Shown: positions 53,466 through 62,866 of the stretch, piece after piece
How positions within the stretch are numbered: position 1 is the stretch's first letter
How the letters are laid out: each line of letters starts with the position of its first letter
DNA from: Alphaproteobacteria bacterium
GTDB lineage: Bacteria; Pseudomonadota; Alphaproteobacteria; Rhizobiales; GCA-2746425
Reading direction: 5' to 3'
Length of the DNA stretch: 64,000 nt
NCBI GenBank assembly: GCA_024743215.1
Contig: JANSWZ010000010.1
Coordinates: forward strand, 62,001-126,000
Notes under the pieces: model-generated
The model's database searches: none
What the model saw: only the letters and a program-made list of their open reading frames with translations
What the model was told of the DNA's origin: nothing
Translations under genes and position numbers: made by a program

Positions 53466-53857
53466 TCGCTTGTTCTCCCCGCCAGATCGTCAATAATCGG
53501 GCAGGCTGGCCGGTCATCGCCATGGCAGTCTGTCGCAAGTGCCGACAATGTTGCTTTCAGCGATTCCAGTTCTGCCAATTTACGGTCAATTTCGCCGATT
53601 TTGTCGAGCGCCAGACGTTTGACATCAGCGCTCGCACGGTCTTCATCTTCGTACAGCGAAAGCAGCAATCGGCATTCTTCAATCGAAAAGCCAAGGCTTC
53701 TGGAGCGCTGCAAAAACCTCAGCCGATGCAGGTCTGTCTCAGAATAGGTGCGATATCCATTCTCAGCTCTGATGGGCTTAATGAGTTTGATTTCCTCATA
53801 GTAACGGATGGTTTTTGTCGGCAATTGAGATGCCTGCGACGCCTCTCCGATGTTCAT
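53462..53857 (-). CDS. cueR: Copper-responsive MerR-family regulator
   Basis: A 131-aa MerR-type activator of the CueR/HmrR class. Winged helix-turn-helix at the start (IGEASQASQLPTKTIRYYEE), a long dimerisation helix, and the metal loop with Cys111 and Cys119 (C-x7-C, CHGDDRPAC), which is the CueR signature for Cu(I). The gene follows copA by 43 bases in the same operon, and a matching operator lies upstream of copA. Confidence 0.94.
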   Translation of the reverse strand: MNIGEASQASQLPTKTIRYYEEIKLIKPIRAENGYRTYSETDLHRLRFLQRSRSLGFSIEECRLLLSLYEDEDRASADVKRLALDKIGEIDRKLAELESLKATLSALATDCHGDDRPACPIIDDLAGRTSD

Positions 53858-53900
53858 ATCAAACCACCTTTCGCCAATTGAGTGTAAATCCCTGGCACTT

Positions 53901-56249
53901 TCAAAGTTTCAGCCTGCGCAAGCGCAGCGCATTGGAAATCACCGATACCGAAGACAGGCTCATTGCAGCCGCTGCCAGCATGGGAGATAGCAAGGTACCG
54001 GTCAGAGGATACAGAATACCGGCGGCCACTGGCACGCCGACACTGTTATAGGCAAAGGCGAAAAACAGATTTTGCTTGATGTTGCGAATGGTTGAGACCG
54101 CCAAATTCCGGGCTTTGGCTATTCCGGCAAGGTCTCCACGCAAAAGCGTGATGCCAGCGCTTTCAATGGCAACATCTGTGCCCGTTCCCATGGCAATACC
54201 GACATCAGCTGCTGCCAGAGCCGGGGCATCATTCACGCCATCGCCTGCCATAGCCACGACATGCCCCTTTGCCTGCAGGTCCATGACCAATTGCTGTTTG
54301 TCTTGCGGCAGAACGCCAGCCCGAACTTCGTCAATTTCAAGTTCGTTTGCGACGGCCGCAGCTGTGATTTCATTGTCGCCAGTGGCCATGATGATGGTCA
54401 TACCAGCGGCATGAAGCGCCTTGATTGCTTCATGCGTGCTCGGCTTTATTGTATCAGAAACCGCAATCAAACCGGCAAGGTGGTTGTCAACGAGCAGATA
54501 CATGACGGTCTTGCCTGACTGGCGAAGGGCGTCCGCCTGTTTTTCGCCATGGGCCGCATCTGCATCGGTTTCCTGAAGCATTGCTTTGTTTCCAAGGGTG
54601 ACGCTGACGTCGCCGATTCTACCGACAACACCTTTCCCTGTGACGGCCTGAAAGTCCTGTGCCGTTTGCAGCGGGATATTCCTGCTGGTGGCTCCTTCGA
54701 TAATGGCATCGGCCAAAGGATGTTCAGACCCTTTTTCCAATGACGCCGCGAAAGCCAGCACGCTGGCTTCCTCCCAATCGGCAAGTGGCACGACATCGGT
54801 CAAAACCGGCGTTCCATTTGTCAGCGTGCCAGTCTTGTCAACGATCACCGTGTCCACTTTGGCCAGGCGTTCCAGCGCTGAGGCTTCCTTGAGCAGGACA
54901 CCGGCCTGCGCCCCGCGTCCCGTTGCAGTCATGATCGACATGGGTGTTGCCAGCCCCAAAGCGCAGGGGCAGGCGATGATCAAAACGGATACGGCGGAAA
55001 TGATGGCAAATACAAAGGCTGGCTCCGGCCCCAGAATCATCCAGGCGACAAAGGCCACAATCGCAATCAGAACAACGGTGGGCACAAAGTAGGAAGACAC
55101 CTTGTCGGCCAGTCCCTGAATTGGGGCTCGGGAGCGCTGTGCTGAAGAGACCATCTGCACAATTTTGGCCAGCATCGTGTCTTCGCCAACATGACTGGCT
55201 TCAATAATCAGACTTCCGTTTTTGTTCAGCGTTCCCCCGGTGACCGTGTCGGAGATACGTTTTTGCATCGGCAGTGGTTCGCCGGAAATCATGCTTTCAT
55301 CGACCGCAGACGTGCCCTCCAGAACAACGCCATCGACAGGAATGCTTGAACCGGGTGTCACGCGCAGACGGTCACCTTGCAGAATATTTGCCAGCGGAGC
55401 GTCATATTCTGATCCATCTGCGTTGATCCGCCGTGCTGTTTTGGGGGCGAGGTCCAGCAAGGCTTTGATGGCGTCGCCGGTCCTGTCTCGCGCACGCAAT
55501 TCCAGAACCTGGCCAACAAAAATCAGAGCTATGATCACAACAGCTGCCTCGAAGTAAACGGGTGCATGCCCAGCATTTGTGATTTCCTGCGGGAACAGGC
55601 CGGGCGCAAGGACAGCAACAAGACTGTAAAGATACGCGGCTCCGACCCCAAGCATGATCAGGGTCCACATATTCAAATTCCAGGTACGGACAGAGGTCCA
55701 GCCGCGCTGGAAAAACGGCAGCGCGGCCCACAGGACCACTGGTGTTGCCAAAGCCAGTTCCAGCCAAAGGGCTGTTTTCTCTCCAATCCAATTGCGGATC
55801 GGTAACCCCACCATCGGCCCCATGGTCAGGATCAACAGCGGGATGGCGGCGACGATGCTTACCCAGAGGCGACGGGTAAAGTCTACCAGTTCATGGTTCG
55901 GACCATCAGAGATTCCATCCATGGGTTCCAGAGCCATGCCGCAAATCGGGCAGGTGCCAGGGCCTTCCTGGATTATTTCCGGGTCCATCGGACAGGTAAA
56001 GAGCGCTGTCTTTGGAGCCGCTTTCTGCTTTCGTTTGTGGTTGCCGGAAAGATAGAACACAGGGTCTGCCTCAAACCGGTCTTTGCATGACTGGCCGCAA
56101 AAATGGTAGTCTGTGTCAGCATAAACAAAGCTGGGCTTGCCGCTGTTCAGTGAGACAGTCATGCCGCAAACAGGGTCGATTACCTGATCCTGCGCTGGTT
56201 CAGTTTTGGGTGATGCATGTCCGCAAGCTGCGCTGTGCTGATGGTCCAT
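53901..56249 (-). CDS. copA: Cu(I)-exporting P1B-type ATPase
   Basis: A 782-aa copper-efflux ATPase in the inner membrane. N-terminus: His-rich start (HQHSAACGH), a YHS domain (DPVCGMTVS...YHFCGQSCKDRF), then a CPMDPEI...CPICGMALEP heavy-metal domain instead of the usual CXXC HMA domains. Eight helices are predicted, with the transport motif CPC in ACPCALGLATP, DKTGT, and GDGVNDAPAL. The first gene of the copper island, under the CueR promoter. Confidence 0.95.
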   Translation of the reverse strand: MDHQHSAACGHASPKTEPAQDQVIDPVCGMTVSLNSGKPSFVYADTDYHFCGQSCKDRFEADPVFYLSGNHKRKQKAAPKTALFTCPMDPEIIQEGPGTCPICGMALEPMDGISDGPNHELVDFTRRLWVSIVAAIPLLILTMGPMVGLPIRNWIGEKTALWLELALATPVVLWAALPFFQRGWTSVRTWNLNMWTLIMLGVGAAYLYSLVAVLAPGLFPQEITNAGHAPVYFEAAVVIIALIFVGQVLELRARDRTGDAIKALLDLAPKTARRINADGSEYDAPLANILQGDRLRVTPGSSIPVDGVVLEGTSAVDESMISGEPLPMQKRISDTVTGGTLNKNGSLIIEASHVGEDTMLAKIVQMVSSAQRSRAPIQGLADKVSSYFVPTVVLIAIVAFVAWMILGPEPAFVFAIISAVSVLIIACPCALGLATPMSIMTATGRGAQAGVLLKEASALERLAKVDTVIVDKTGTLTNGTPVLTDVVPLADWEEASVLAFAASLEKGSEHPLADAIIEGATSRNIPLQTAQDFQAVTGKGVVGRIGDVSVTLGNKAMLQETDADAAHGEKQADALRQSGKTVMYLLVDNHLAGLIAVSDTIKPSTHEAIKALHAAGMTIIMATGDNEITAAAVANELEIDEVRAGVLPQDKQQLVMDLQAKGHVVAMAGDGVNDAPALAAADVGIAMGTGTDVAIESAGITLLRGDLAGIAKARNLAVSTIRNIKQNLFFAFAYNSVGVPVAAGILYPLTGTLLSPMLAAAAMSLSSVSVISNALRLRRLKL

Positions 56250-56323
56250 ATTTCGTCCTGAAGGCGCTAAGAGCGCGTGACATCGGCCTGACGGTGGTCA
56301 GACATCTGTTCTCATATAAGTGG

Positions 56324-56353
56324 CTTTAAGGCTTCCAGCTACAGGAAGGTCAA
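56324..56353 (-). promoter_or_regulatory. CueR-type promoter/operator for copA
   Basis: On the minus strand: -35 TTGACC (56353-56348), then the dyad CTTCC-TGTAGCT-GGAAG (56348-56332), and a -10-like TTAAAG (56329-56324), giving an 18-19-base spacer. Long spacers with a CTTCC/GGAAG dyad between the boxes are the hallmark of CueR/MerR-activated promoters. About 75 bases separate it from copA. Confidence 0.88.
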
Positions 56354-56466
56354 GCTTGACCCCTTGATTTGTCTTCTTCGGGAGAAATTTCTTTTTGTGA
56401 TTGTACTGCGAAGCCGCTAGTCTCATCTTGGGCTCAGACCCAGATAGTTCTGAAATGTACCGGGTT

Positions 56467-57174
56467 ATGCAGACCAAACAGATAGATCTTGTTATTTTCG
56501 ATTGCGATGGTGTTCTCATAGACAGCGAGATCATCAGCTCGAAAATCCTGATCTCACAATTGTCAGCAGCCGGAGTGTCGGTAGATTTTGACTACTTCCA
56601 GCGCTGGTTTCTGGGGCGTAGCTTTCCCAAAGTGGCAGAATCGGTTCGCCAAACGTTTGATGTCATCTTACCAGCCGATTTTGAAACCTCTTACAGACGC
56701 AGATTGTTAAAGGCTTTCGGCACCGAATTGAAGGCAACCGACGGTGTGGCCGAGATTCTTGGCAATCTTTCCAGGCCAACTTGTGTCGCAACAAGCAGCA
56801 CGCCTGAAAGGGTGCGCAAATCATTGGAATTGACAGGATTGGCGCATTACTTCGGCCGGGATGTGTTTACCGCATCGGAAGTAGAAAATGGCAAGCCGGC
56901 ACCGGATCTGTTTTTTCATACGGCTGACAAAATGAATGTGGATCCCGAGAAGTGTCTGGTGATCGAAGACAGTTTGCCTGGCATGGAAGCAGGGGTCGCA
57001 GCTGGAATGCTGGTATGGCGTTTTACCGGCGCAAGTCACTTGCAGGGGCTTGCGCAGAAGGACCATGACATGTTTCCTGACGTGCCGGTTTTTGACAATT
57101 GGTCAAAATTCTTTGAAATGGCGCCAGCACTAAAACAACAAAAACACAGTATCGGGGATATCAGTGTCCGCTAA
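56467..57174 (+). CDS. HAD-family phosphatase
   Basis: About 235 aa, subfamily IA phosphohydrolase. The nucleophile motif is FDCDGVLIDSE, with VATSSTPERVRKSL (Thr/Ser motif II), KPAPDLF (Lys motif III) and VIEDSLPGMEAG (motif IV). The start is uncertain: ATG 56467 starts the conserved fold, while 56455 and 56401 are possible in the same frame. Its end overlaps the SorC regulator by 11 bases. In polyol loci such enzymes may dephosphorylate sugar phosphates. Confidence 0.88.
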   Translation: MQTKQIDLVIFDCDGVLIDSEIISSKILISQLSAAGVSVDFDYFQRWFLGRSFPKVAESVRQTFDVILPADFETSYRRRLLKAFGTELKATDGVAEILGNLSRPTCVATSSTPERVRKSLELTGLAHYFGRDVFTASEVENGKPAPDLFFHTADKMNVDPEKCLVIEDSLPGMEAGVAAGMLVWRFTGASHLQGLAQKDHDMFPDVPVFDNWSKFFEMAPALKQQKHSIGDISVR

Positions 57175-58120
57175 ATCCGACAACGAAACCAGCCGCCTTG
57201 ACGAGGCAGCACGGGCAGGGTGGTTGTACTATGTCGCCGGAAACACGCAGGATGAGATTGCGCGTAAGCTGGGCGTTTCCAGACAATCTGCACAGCGGCT
57301 TGTATCTCTGGCGGTTAGTGCACGTCTCATAAAGGTGCGTGTTGATCATCCGATTGCGAAATGCATGGAGTTGGAACGTGAACTTACGGAGCGGTTCAAT
57401 CTTCTGGGATGTGAAGTGGTGCCCACGGACCCGGATGCGCCCGCTTCCATGGTTGGTATAGCCCAGGCAGGAGCTGCTGAAATGGAGCGGCACCTGAAAT
57501 CCAATCATCCAAAGATCATTGCCATCGGAACCGGCCGTGCGTTGCGTGCCTGTGTTGAGCAGTTGCCCACAATGGATTGTCCCCAGCATCGAATCGTCTC
57601 GCTGCTTGGCAACATGATGTCTGACGGGTCGGCAACGGCTTATAATGTGATCATTCGCATGGCTGATCGGGTCAACGCCCGACATTTCCCGATGCCATTG
57701 CCGGTTTTTGCAAATTCGCATGAAGAAAAGACGCTTTTGCACACCCAGGAGCCAGTTCACAATATTCTGGAATTGGCTCGTCAGGCTGATGTCACCTTTG
57801 TGGGGCTTGGGCAAATGAATGAAAATGCTCAGCTTGTAGTAGATGGTTTTGTCACAAGAGAAGAGGCAAGGTCTCTCAGTCGCATTGGTGCGGTCGGGGA
57901 GATCACAAGCTGGGTCTATGACAGGGAAGGCAAGCTGATTGACGGGCTTATTAATGACCGTGTAGCAAGCGCGCCGCTTTTCCCGGATCAGGATCACCCG
58001 GTTTTCGGCATCGCCGTCGGGGAAGCCAAGGTGGATGCTATCTGGGGGGCATTGCGCGGACGGCTGATAAACTCCCTGATTACCAATGAGGCTACGGCTG
58101 AAATTCTGCTGAGCAAATAG
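57164..58120 (+). CDS. SorC-family polyol regulator (GTG start)
   Basis: A 318-aa DNA-binding regulator with an N-terminal helix-turn-helix (NTQDEIARKLGVSRQSAQRLV) and a large sugar-binding domain (IIAIGTGRALRACV, TFVGLGQMNENAQLV). Members of the SorC family act as activators or repressors in response to a phosphorylated sugar or polyol. The start is GTG 57164, overlapping the HAD gene by 11 bases. It lies just upstream of smoE and probably controls the smo operon. Confidence 0.9.
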   Translation: MSAKSDNETSRLDEAARAGWLYYVAGNTQDEIARKLGVSRQSAQRLVSLAVSARLIKVRVDHPIAKCMELERELTERFNLLGCEVVPTDPDAPASMVGIAQAGAAEMERHLKSNHPKIIAIGTGRALRACVEQLPTMDCPQHRIVSLLGNMMSDGSATAYNVIIRMADRVNARHFPMPLPVFANSHEEKTLLHTQEPVHNILELARQADVTFVGLGQMNENAQLVVDGFVTREEARSLSRIGAVGEITSWVYDREGKLIDGLINDRVASAPLFPDQDHPVFGIAVGEAKVDAIWGALRGRLINSLITNEATAEILLSK

Positions 58121-58205
58121 TAACATCCCTGTGGACAGGATGCCTTGATCCAACACTCGTTTCTATTTTAAGCTGTGTCACAACGGGTAAAGTTTTGGTC
58201 TCCTA

Positions 58206-58235
58206 TTGACATCGTTATGGATATCATTGAATATT
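58206..58235 (+). promoter_or_regulatory. Candidate smo operon promoter
   Basis: A perfect -35 TTGACA at 58206-58211, with AT-rich AATATT at 58230-58235 (18-base spacing) as a weak -10 box, 45 bases before the smoE ATG. The imperfect dyad around ATGGATATCAT may be the SorC site. The -10 is not canonical, so activator dependence is possible. Confidence 0.45.
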
Positions 58236-58280
58236 TGCCCGTTCTATAAGCAAATGCTCAAGCGGTTCTGGGAGGACCTT

Positions 58281-59591
58281 ATGAAACTTTTCGCACGCGC
58301 CCTGGTTGGCGTATCTGCGCTTGCATTGTTGGCGTCGCCGGCTCTGGCCGAGACAATCACAATCGCAACCGTAAACAACGGTGACATGATCCGGATGCAA
58401 AAGCTGTCCGGCGAATTCACTGCACAAAATCCTGACATTGAACTTGAGTGGGTTACACTGGAAGAAAATATTCTTCGCCAGCGTGTCACCACTGATGTTG
58501 CCACTAAGGGCGGTCAGTACGACGTAATGACCATCGGTACTTACGAAGTTCCGATCTGGGGCAGCAAAGGCTGGCTCGTTTCTCTGAACGATCTGCCCGC
58601 TTCCTACGACATCGACGATATTCTGCCTGCGATCCGCGGTGGTTTGACTGTTGATGGTGAGCTGATGGCTGCACCATTCTACGGTGAAAGCTCCATGGTT
58701 ATGTATCGCAAGGATCTGATGGCAAAAGCTGGCCTTGAAATGCCAGATGCGCCAACTTGGGATTTCATTGCCGAGGCTGCTCGCGCAATGACTGACAAAG
58801 ACAACGAAATCTATGGTGCTTGTCTGCGCGGTAAAGCCGGTTGGGGCGAAAACATGGCGTTCCTGACAGCCATGTCCAATTCCTTCGGAGCCAAATGGTT
58901 CGACATGGATTGGAATCCTCAGTTCACCAGCGATGCATGGAAAGAAACTCTGACTTTCTACGTAAACCTGCTGAACGACGCTGGCCCTCCAGGTGCGTCC
59001 AACAATGGTTTCAATGAAAACCTGTCCCTTTTCCAGACCGGAAAATGTGGCATGTGGATCGATGCAACGGTTGCTGCATCCTTCGTAACAAACCCGAATG
59101 ACAGCCAGGTCGCTGATCAGGTTGGTTTTGCTCTTGCACCAGACACAGGTCTTGGCAAGCGCGGAAACTGGCTTTGGGCTTGGTCTTTGGCCATTCCTGC
59201 TGGTACCCAGAAAGAAGAAGCTGCCAAGAAGTTCGTTGCTTGGGCTACTTCGAAAGAATATCTGGAACTCGTAGCCAGCAACGAAGGCTGGGCAAACGTG
59301 CCTCCTGGCACCCGTACATCACTGTACGAGAACCCAGAATATGCAAAAGTGCCATTTGCACAAATGACACTCGACAGCATCAATTCTGCTGATCCGAAGA
59401 ACCCAACAATTGACCCGGTTCCTTATGTTGGTGTGCAGTTCGTTGCCATTCCTGAATTCCAGGGCATCGCAACATCTACTGGACAGCAGTTCTCTGCCGC
59501 ACTGGCAGGATCGACATCTATTGAAGATGCTCTGCAGAATGCTCAGAACCTGACTGAGCGTGAAATGAAGAGAGCCGGTTACATCAAGTAA
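58281..59591 (+). CDS. smoE: Polyol (sorbitol/mannitol) ABC binding protein
   Basis: A 436-aa periplasmic binding protein of the family 1 type. Signal peptide to SPALAE (residue 23). Features: TIATVNNGDMIRMQKLSGEF, PFYGESSMVMYRKDLM, and GNWLWAWSLAIPAGTQKEEAAKKF, all typical of SmoE. RBS GGAGG lies just upstream of ATG 58281; the longer frame is unlikely. First gene of the transporter operon smoEFGK. Confidence 0.95.
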   Translation: MKLFARALVGVSALALLASPALAETITIATVNNGDMIRMQKLSGEFTAQNPDIELEWVTLEENILRQRVTTDVATKGGQYDVMTIGTYEVPIWGSKGWLVSLNDLPASYDIDDILPAIRGGLTVDGELMAAPFYGESSMVMYRKDLMAKAGLEMPDAPTWDFIAEAARAMTDKDNEIYGACLRGKAGWGENMAFLTAMSNSFGAKWFDMDWNPQFTSDAWKETLTFYVNLLNDAGPPGASNNGFNENLSLFQTGKCGMWIDATVAASFVTNPNDSQVADQVGFALAPDTGLGKRGNWLWAWSLAIPAGTQKEEAAKKFVAWATSKEYLELVASNEGWANVPPGTRTSLYENPEYAKVPFAQMTLDSINSADPKNPTIDPVPYVGVQFVAIPEFQGIATSTGQQFSAALAGSTSIEDALQNAQNLTEREMKRAGYIK

Positions 59592-59603
59592 TCATACTCT
59601 CCT

Positions 59604-59632
59604 ACGGGACCGGCTGTTCAAGTCGGTCCCGT
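59604..59632 (+). terminator. Attenuator hairpin after smoE
   Basis: ACGGGACCGGC (59604-59614) pairs with GTCGGTCCCGT (59622-59632) with one G-U pair and a seven-base loop. There is no strong T tract, so it probably reduces but does not abolish transcription into smoFGK. Confidence 0.65.
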
Positions 59633-59743
59633 CCAGATTATTCTGGACCCTGTTTATACCCATCAGCCTCCGTCCCATTGGTTTCGCCGGTCTGATCTGC
59701 GATAAACGGTACCCTATTGATCCTGACATAAGGGGGAATTGGC

Positions 59744-60616
59744 ATGGCTACGGCACATTCCAAAACCGCTGCGCGCTTTATGATTTCACCAGCAGTAGTT
59801 CTGTTGCTGGCCTGGATGATTGTACCGCTCGCAATGACGATTTACTTCTCGTTCCTACGCTACAGTTTGATGTCGCCTGGCGAAGAGACCTTCGCAGGCT
59901 GGGACAACTATCGATATTTCCTGACTGACCCGGCATTCTTTTCTGCCTTCACAAATACCATCGTATTGGTGGTGGGCGTGCTTTTGATCACCGTGGTCCT
60001 GGGTATAGCGCTGGCTAATCTACTTGATCAGCCAATGTGGGGACAGGGCATCGTCCGCATTCTCGTCATTGCACCGTTCTTCGTAATGCCAACAGTTTCG
60101 GCTTTGGTCTGGAAGAATATGTTCATGGACCCTGTGAACGGCTTATTCGCCCACGCGGCCAAGGCCTTGGGGTTGCAACCGTTTGAGTTTCTGACACACG
60201 CACCACTGGCATCAATCATTATGATTGTATCCTGGCAGTGGCTCCCGTTTGCGACCCTCATTCTTCTGACTGCCATGCAGTCACTGGATCAAGAGCAGCT
60301 TGAAGCTGCCGAGATGGATGGCGCAAGCTGGTGGAGACGCTTTTTCTATATTGTGCTGCCGCATCTGTCGCGGGCTATCACAGTGGTTGTCCTCATTCAG
60401 ACAATTTTCCTTCTGTCGGTTTTCGCTGAGATTTTGGTGACAACCAATGGCGGGCCGGGAACAGCGTCAACCAATATCACCTATCTGGTTTACGCCCAGT
60501 CTCTTCTGCAATTCGATGTTGGCGGCGGTTCCGCAGGCGGTATCGTGGCAGTCATCCTGGCAAACATTGTTGCGATCTTCCTGATGCGGATGATCGGGAA
60601 AAATCTGGAGGCTTGA
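59744..60616 (+). CDS. smoF: Polyol ABC transporter permease 1
   Basis: A 290-aa inner-membrane permease of the MalF type with six helices. The first cytoplasmic part is ARFMISPAVVLLLAWMIVPL and the EAA loop reads EAAEMDGASWWRRFFYIVLPHL. It ends 4 bases before smoG. It works with SmoG as the transmembrane pore. Confidence 0.95.
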   Translation: MATAHSKTAARFMISPAVVLLLAWMIVPLAMTIYFSFLRYSLMSPGEETFAGWDNYRYFLTDPAFFSAFTNTIVLVVGVLLITVVLGIALANLLDQPMWGQGIVRILVIAPFFVMPTVSALVWKNMFMDPVNGLFAHAAKALGLQPFEFLTHAPLASIIMIVSWQWLPFATLILLTAMQSLDQEQLEAAEMDGASWWRRFFYIVLPHLSRAITVVVLIQTIFLLSVFAEILVTTNGGPGTASTNITYLVYAQSLLQFDVGGGSAGGIVAVILANIVAIFLMRMIGKNLEA

Positions 60617-60620
60617 GATC

Positions 60621-61451
60621 ATGGCACGTGCTGTAACTAACCAACGTAAACTGGTCGTCACGGTGATCGCATGGAGCATCGGGATTGCAATTTTCTTCCC
60701 GATCCTGTGGACGTTCCTGACGAGTTTTAAAACCGAAGCGGAGGCGATCGCATCGCCTCCCTCCTTCCTCTTCTTTGAGTGGACAACAGAGAATTATACT
60801 GAAGTCCAGTCACGGTCGAACTATCCACTTCACTTCATGAACTCGGTTATCATCTCCTTGGGGTCGACCGTCCTTGGTCTTCTCATCGCCATTCCGGCGG
60901 CGTGGTCCATGGCGTTCGTGCCTGGCAAACGCACCAAGGATGTTTTGATGTGGATGCTGTCAACAAAGATGCTGCCGCCAGTTGGTGTTCTGATCCCGAT
61001 CTATCTGATTTTCCGCGATACCGGTTTGTTGGATACGCGTACGGCTCTGGTCATTGTTCTGACGCTGATCAATCTGCCGATCATCGTCTGGATGCTCTAC
61101 ACATACTTCAAGGAAATTCCGGGTGAAATTCTGGAAGCTGCCCGTATGGATGGAGCGACCTTGTGGTCAGAAGTGATCTACGTTCTGACGCCAATGGCTG
61201 TACCGGGAATTGCCTCCACGCTTCTGCTCAATGTCATTCTGGCATGGAACGAGGCATTCTGGACGCTCAATCTGACAGCCGCCAAAGCTGCACCACTGAC
61301 AGCTTTCATCGCAAGTTACTCAAGCCCAGAGGGTTTGTTCTACGCTAAATTGTCTGCCGCATCGACCATGGCAATCGCGCCAATTGTTATTCTTGGCTGG
61401 TTCAGCCAGAAGCAACTGGTTCGTGGATTGACATTTGGCGCAGTGAAATAG
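60621..61451 (+). CDS. smoG: Polyol ABC transporter permease 2
   Basis: A 276-aa MalG-type permease. The N-terminal helix IGIAIFFPILWTFLTSFKTEAEA is typical, and the EAA loop is EAARMDGATLWSEVIYVLTPMA. Six helices. It starts 4 bases after smoF and ends 21 bases before smoK. Confidence 0.95.
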   Translation: MARAVTNQRKLVVTVIAWSIGIAIFFPILWTFLTSFKTEAEAIASPPSFLFFEWTTENYTEVQSRSNYPLHFMNSVIISLGSTVLGLLIAIPAAWSMAFVPGKRTKDVLMWMLSTKMLPPVGVLIPIYLIFRDTGLLDTRTALVIVLTLINLPIIVWMLYTYFKEIPGEILEAARMDGATLWSEVIYVLTPMAVPGIASTLLLNVILAWNEAFWTLNLTAAKAAPLTAFIASYSSPEGLFYAKLSAASTMAIAPIVILGWFSQKQLVRGLTFGAVK

Positions 61452-61472
61452 GGTTCAGAGAGGAATTCGATC

Positions 61473-62474
61473 ATGGGAAATATTACACTTAAACAGGTCA
61501 CCAAGCACTTCGGTGAAACAGTTGTCATTCCGCCACTGGACCTGAGCATTGAAGATGGTGAATTTGTTGTCTTCGTTGGTCCATCCGGTTGCGGTAAATC
61601 AACCTTGCTCCGGTTGATTGCCGGTCTGGAAGACGTCACCAGCGGACTTGTGGAGATTGATGGTGCCGACGCCACAACGCTGCCACCAGCCAAACGTAAA
61701 CTTGCAATGGTGTTCCAGTCTTATGCGCTATACCCGCATATGTCGGTACGCAAGAATATCGCGTTCCCGCTGAAAATGGCGGATATGGATCCGGCGGAAA
61801 TCACCCGCAAGGTGGAAGGTGCCGCAAGCGTACTGAACCTTACGGATTACATGGAACGCCGCCCGGGCCAACTGTCTGGCGGTCAGCGCCAGCGTGTGGC
61901 AATCGGGCGTGCCATTGTTCGTGAACCTGAAGCGTTCCTGTTCGATGAGCCATTGTCCAATCTGGATGCGGCATTGCGTGTCAACATGCGTTTGGAAATC
62001 ACCGAACTGCACCAAAGCCTGAAAACAACAATGATCTACGTGACCCACGATCAGGTGGAAGCCATGACAATGGCTGACAAGATTGTGGTGCTTCAGGCAG
62101 GCAATATCGAACAAGTCGGTTCGCCTATGGAGCTTTATCATAAACCAGCAAATGTGTTTGTAGGCGGCTTCATTGGTTCACCCAAGATGAACATCATCAC
62201 CGGTCCAGAGGCTGAAAAACTGGGTTCGCATACAATCGGTATCCGGCCCGAGCACACCATGGTCTCCAAAGAGCAGGGCACCTGGAAGGGTAAAGTTGGG
62301 GTTTCCGAACACCTTGGCTCAGACACGTTCCTGCGTGTGCATGTCGAAGGCATGGACTTGTTTACAGTGCGTGCCGAGGGTGATGTTGATTTGCATCATG
62401 GTGATGAGGTTTATCTGACACCTGTTATGGATCGTCTTCACCGCTTTGACAAAGACGGTTTGGCAGTCCGTTGA
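61473..62474 (+). CDS. smoK: Polyol ABC transporter ATPase
   Basis: A 333-aa MalK-type ATP-binding subunit. Walker [10 protein letters not shown] at residues 36-44, signature LSGGQRQR, Walker [13 protein letters not shown], switch His in [11 protein letters not shown], then a C-terminal OB-like regulatory domain. It is the last intact transporter gene before the decayed smoS. Confidence 0.95.
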   Translation: MGNITLKQVTKHFGETVVIPPLDLSIEDGEFVVFVGPSGCGKSTLLRLIAGLEDVTSGLVEIDGADATTLPPAKRKLAMVFQSYALYPHMSVRKNIAFPLKMADMDPAEITRKVEGAASVLNLTDYMERRPGQLSGGQRQRVAIGRAIVREPEAFLFDEPLSNLDAALRVNMRLEITELHQSLKTTMIYVTHDQVEAMTMADKIVVLQAGNIEQVGSPMELYHKPANVFVGGFIGSPKMNIITGPEAEKLGSHTIGIRPEHTMVSKEQGTWKGKVGVSEHLGSDTFLRVHVEGMDLFTVRAEGDVDLHHGDEVYLTPVMDRLHRFDKDGLAVR

Positions 62475-62517
62475 CACAGTCTGAGGGGCGAACGGTTTTG
62501 TAACATGCGTAGCATGG

Positions 62518-62544
62518 GCATCCAGCGGCCGAACCGCTGGATGC
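62518..62544 (+). terminator. Perfect hairpin after smoK
   Basis: GCATCCAGCGG (62518-62528) and CCGCTGGATGC (62534-62544) form an 11-bp stem with a CCGAA loop. No T tract follows. It lies between smoK and the smoS remnant, so it might protect the smoEFGK mRNA or weaken transcription into mtlK. Confidence 0.6.
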
Positions 62545-62866
62545 CGCGTGTGACAAGTTCCAAATGTTACGATGATCGATGTTGCCCTCAGCTGTCTAAA
62601 ATAAAGTGCGGCAGAAACTGGTGCTGCCGTGCAATTTCTGCATCTGAAAGTGACGGCCATCGCTGGTACAGCACGGATGCTCCGTTCGCAAATACGAGAA
62701 TTTGCCCCTTGGGGAGAAACGAAGACAAGTCGGCGAAAGCGTTCCATATGGGCGCATTGTAACCGCAGAGGGCTTGACAGGAGTGGCCGATTTTCTGGCG
62801 TCACCCGATAGTACCGATGTGGTTGCACAGACCTACGACGCCGATGGTGGAAACTGGATGAGTTGA
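62545..62866 (+). pseudogene. smoS: Decayed sorbitol dehydrogenase (smoS) 3' remnant
   Basis: The last ~105 codons of a sorbitol/polyol SDR can be read in pieces. ENLPLGEKRRQVGES and TGVADFLASPDSTDVVAQTY, ending DGGNWMS, match the C-terminus of SmoS. Upstream of these, the frame shifts between Asp-Ala-Pro-Phe-Ala (about 62673) and KYENL, apparently one A missing. The NAD-binding N-terminus and the catalytic Tyr-Lys region are absent or scrambled. In Rhodobacter the intact gene stands here, between smoK and mtlK. The stop overlaps the mtlK start. Confidence 0.85.

Noticed and set aside
57161-58156. Minus-strand frame of 331 codons opposite the SorC regulator
   Set aside because: Antisense to a clear helix-turn-helix protein, with no family features and no RBS.
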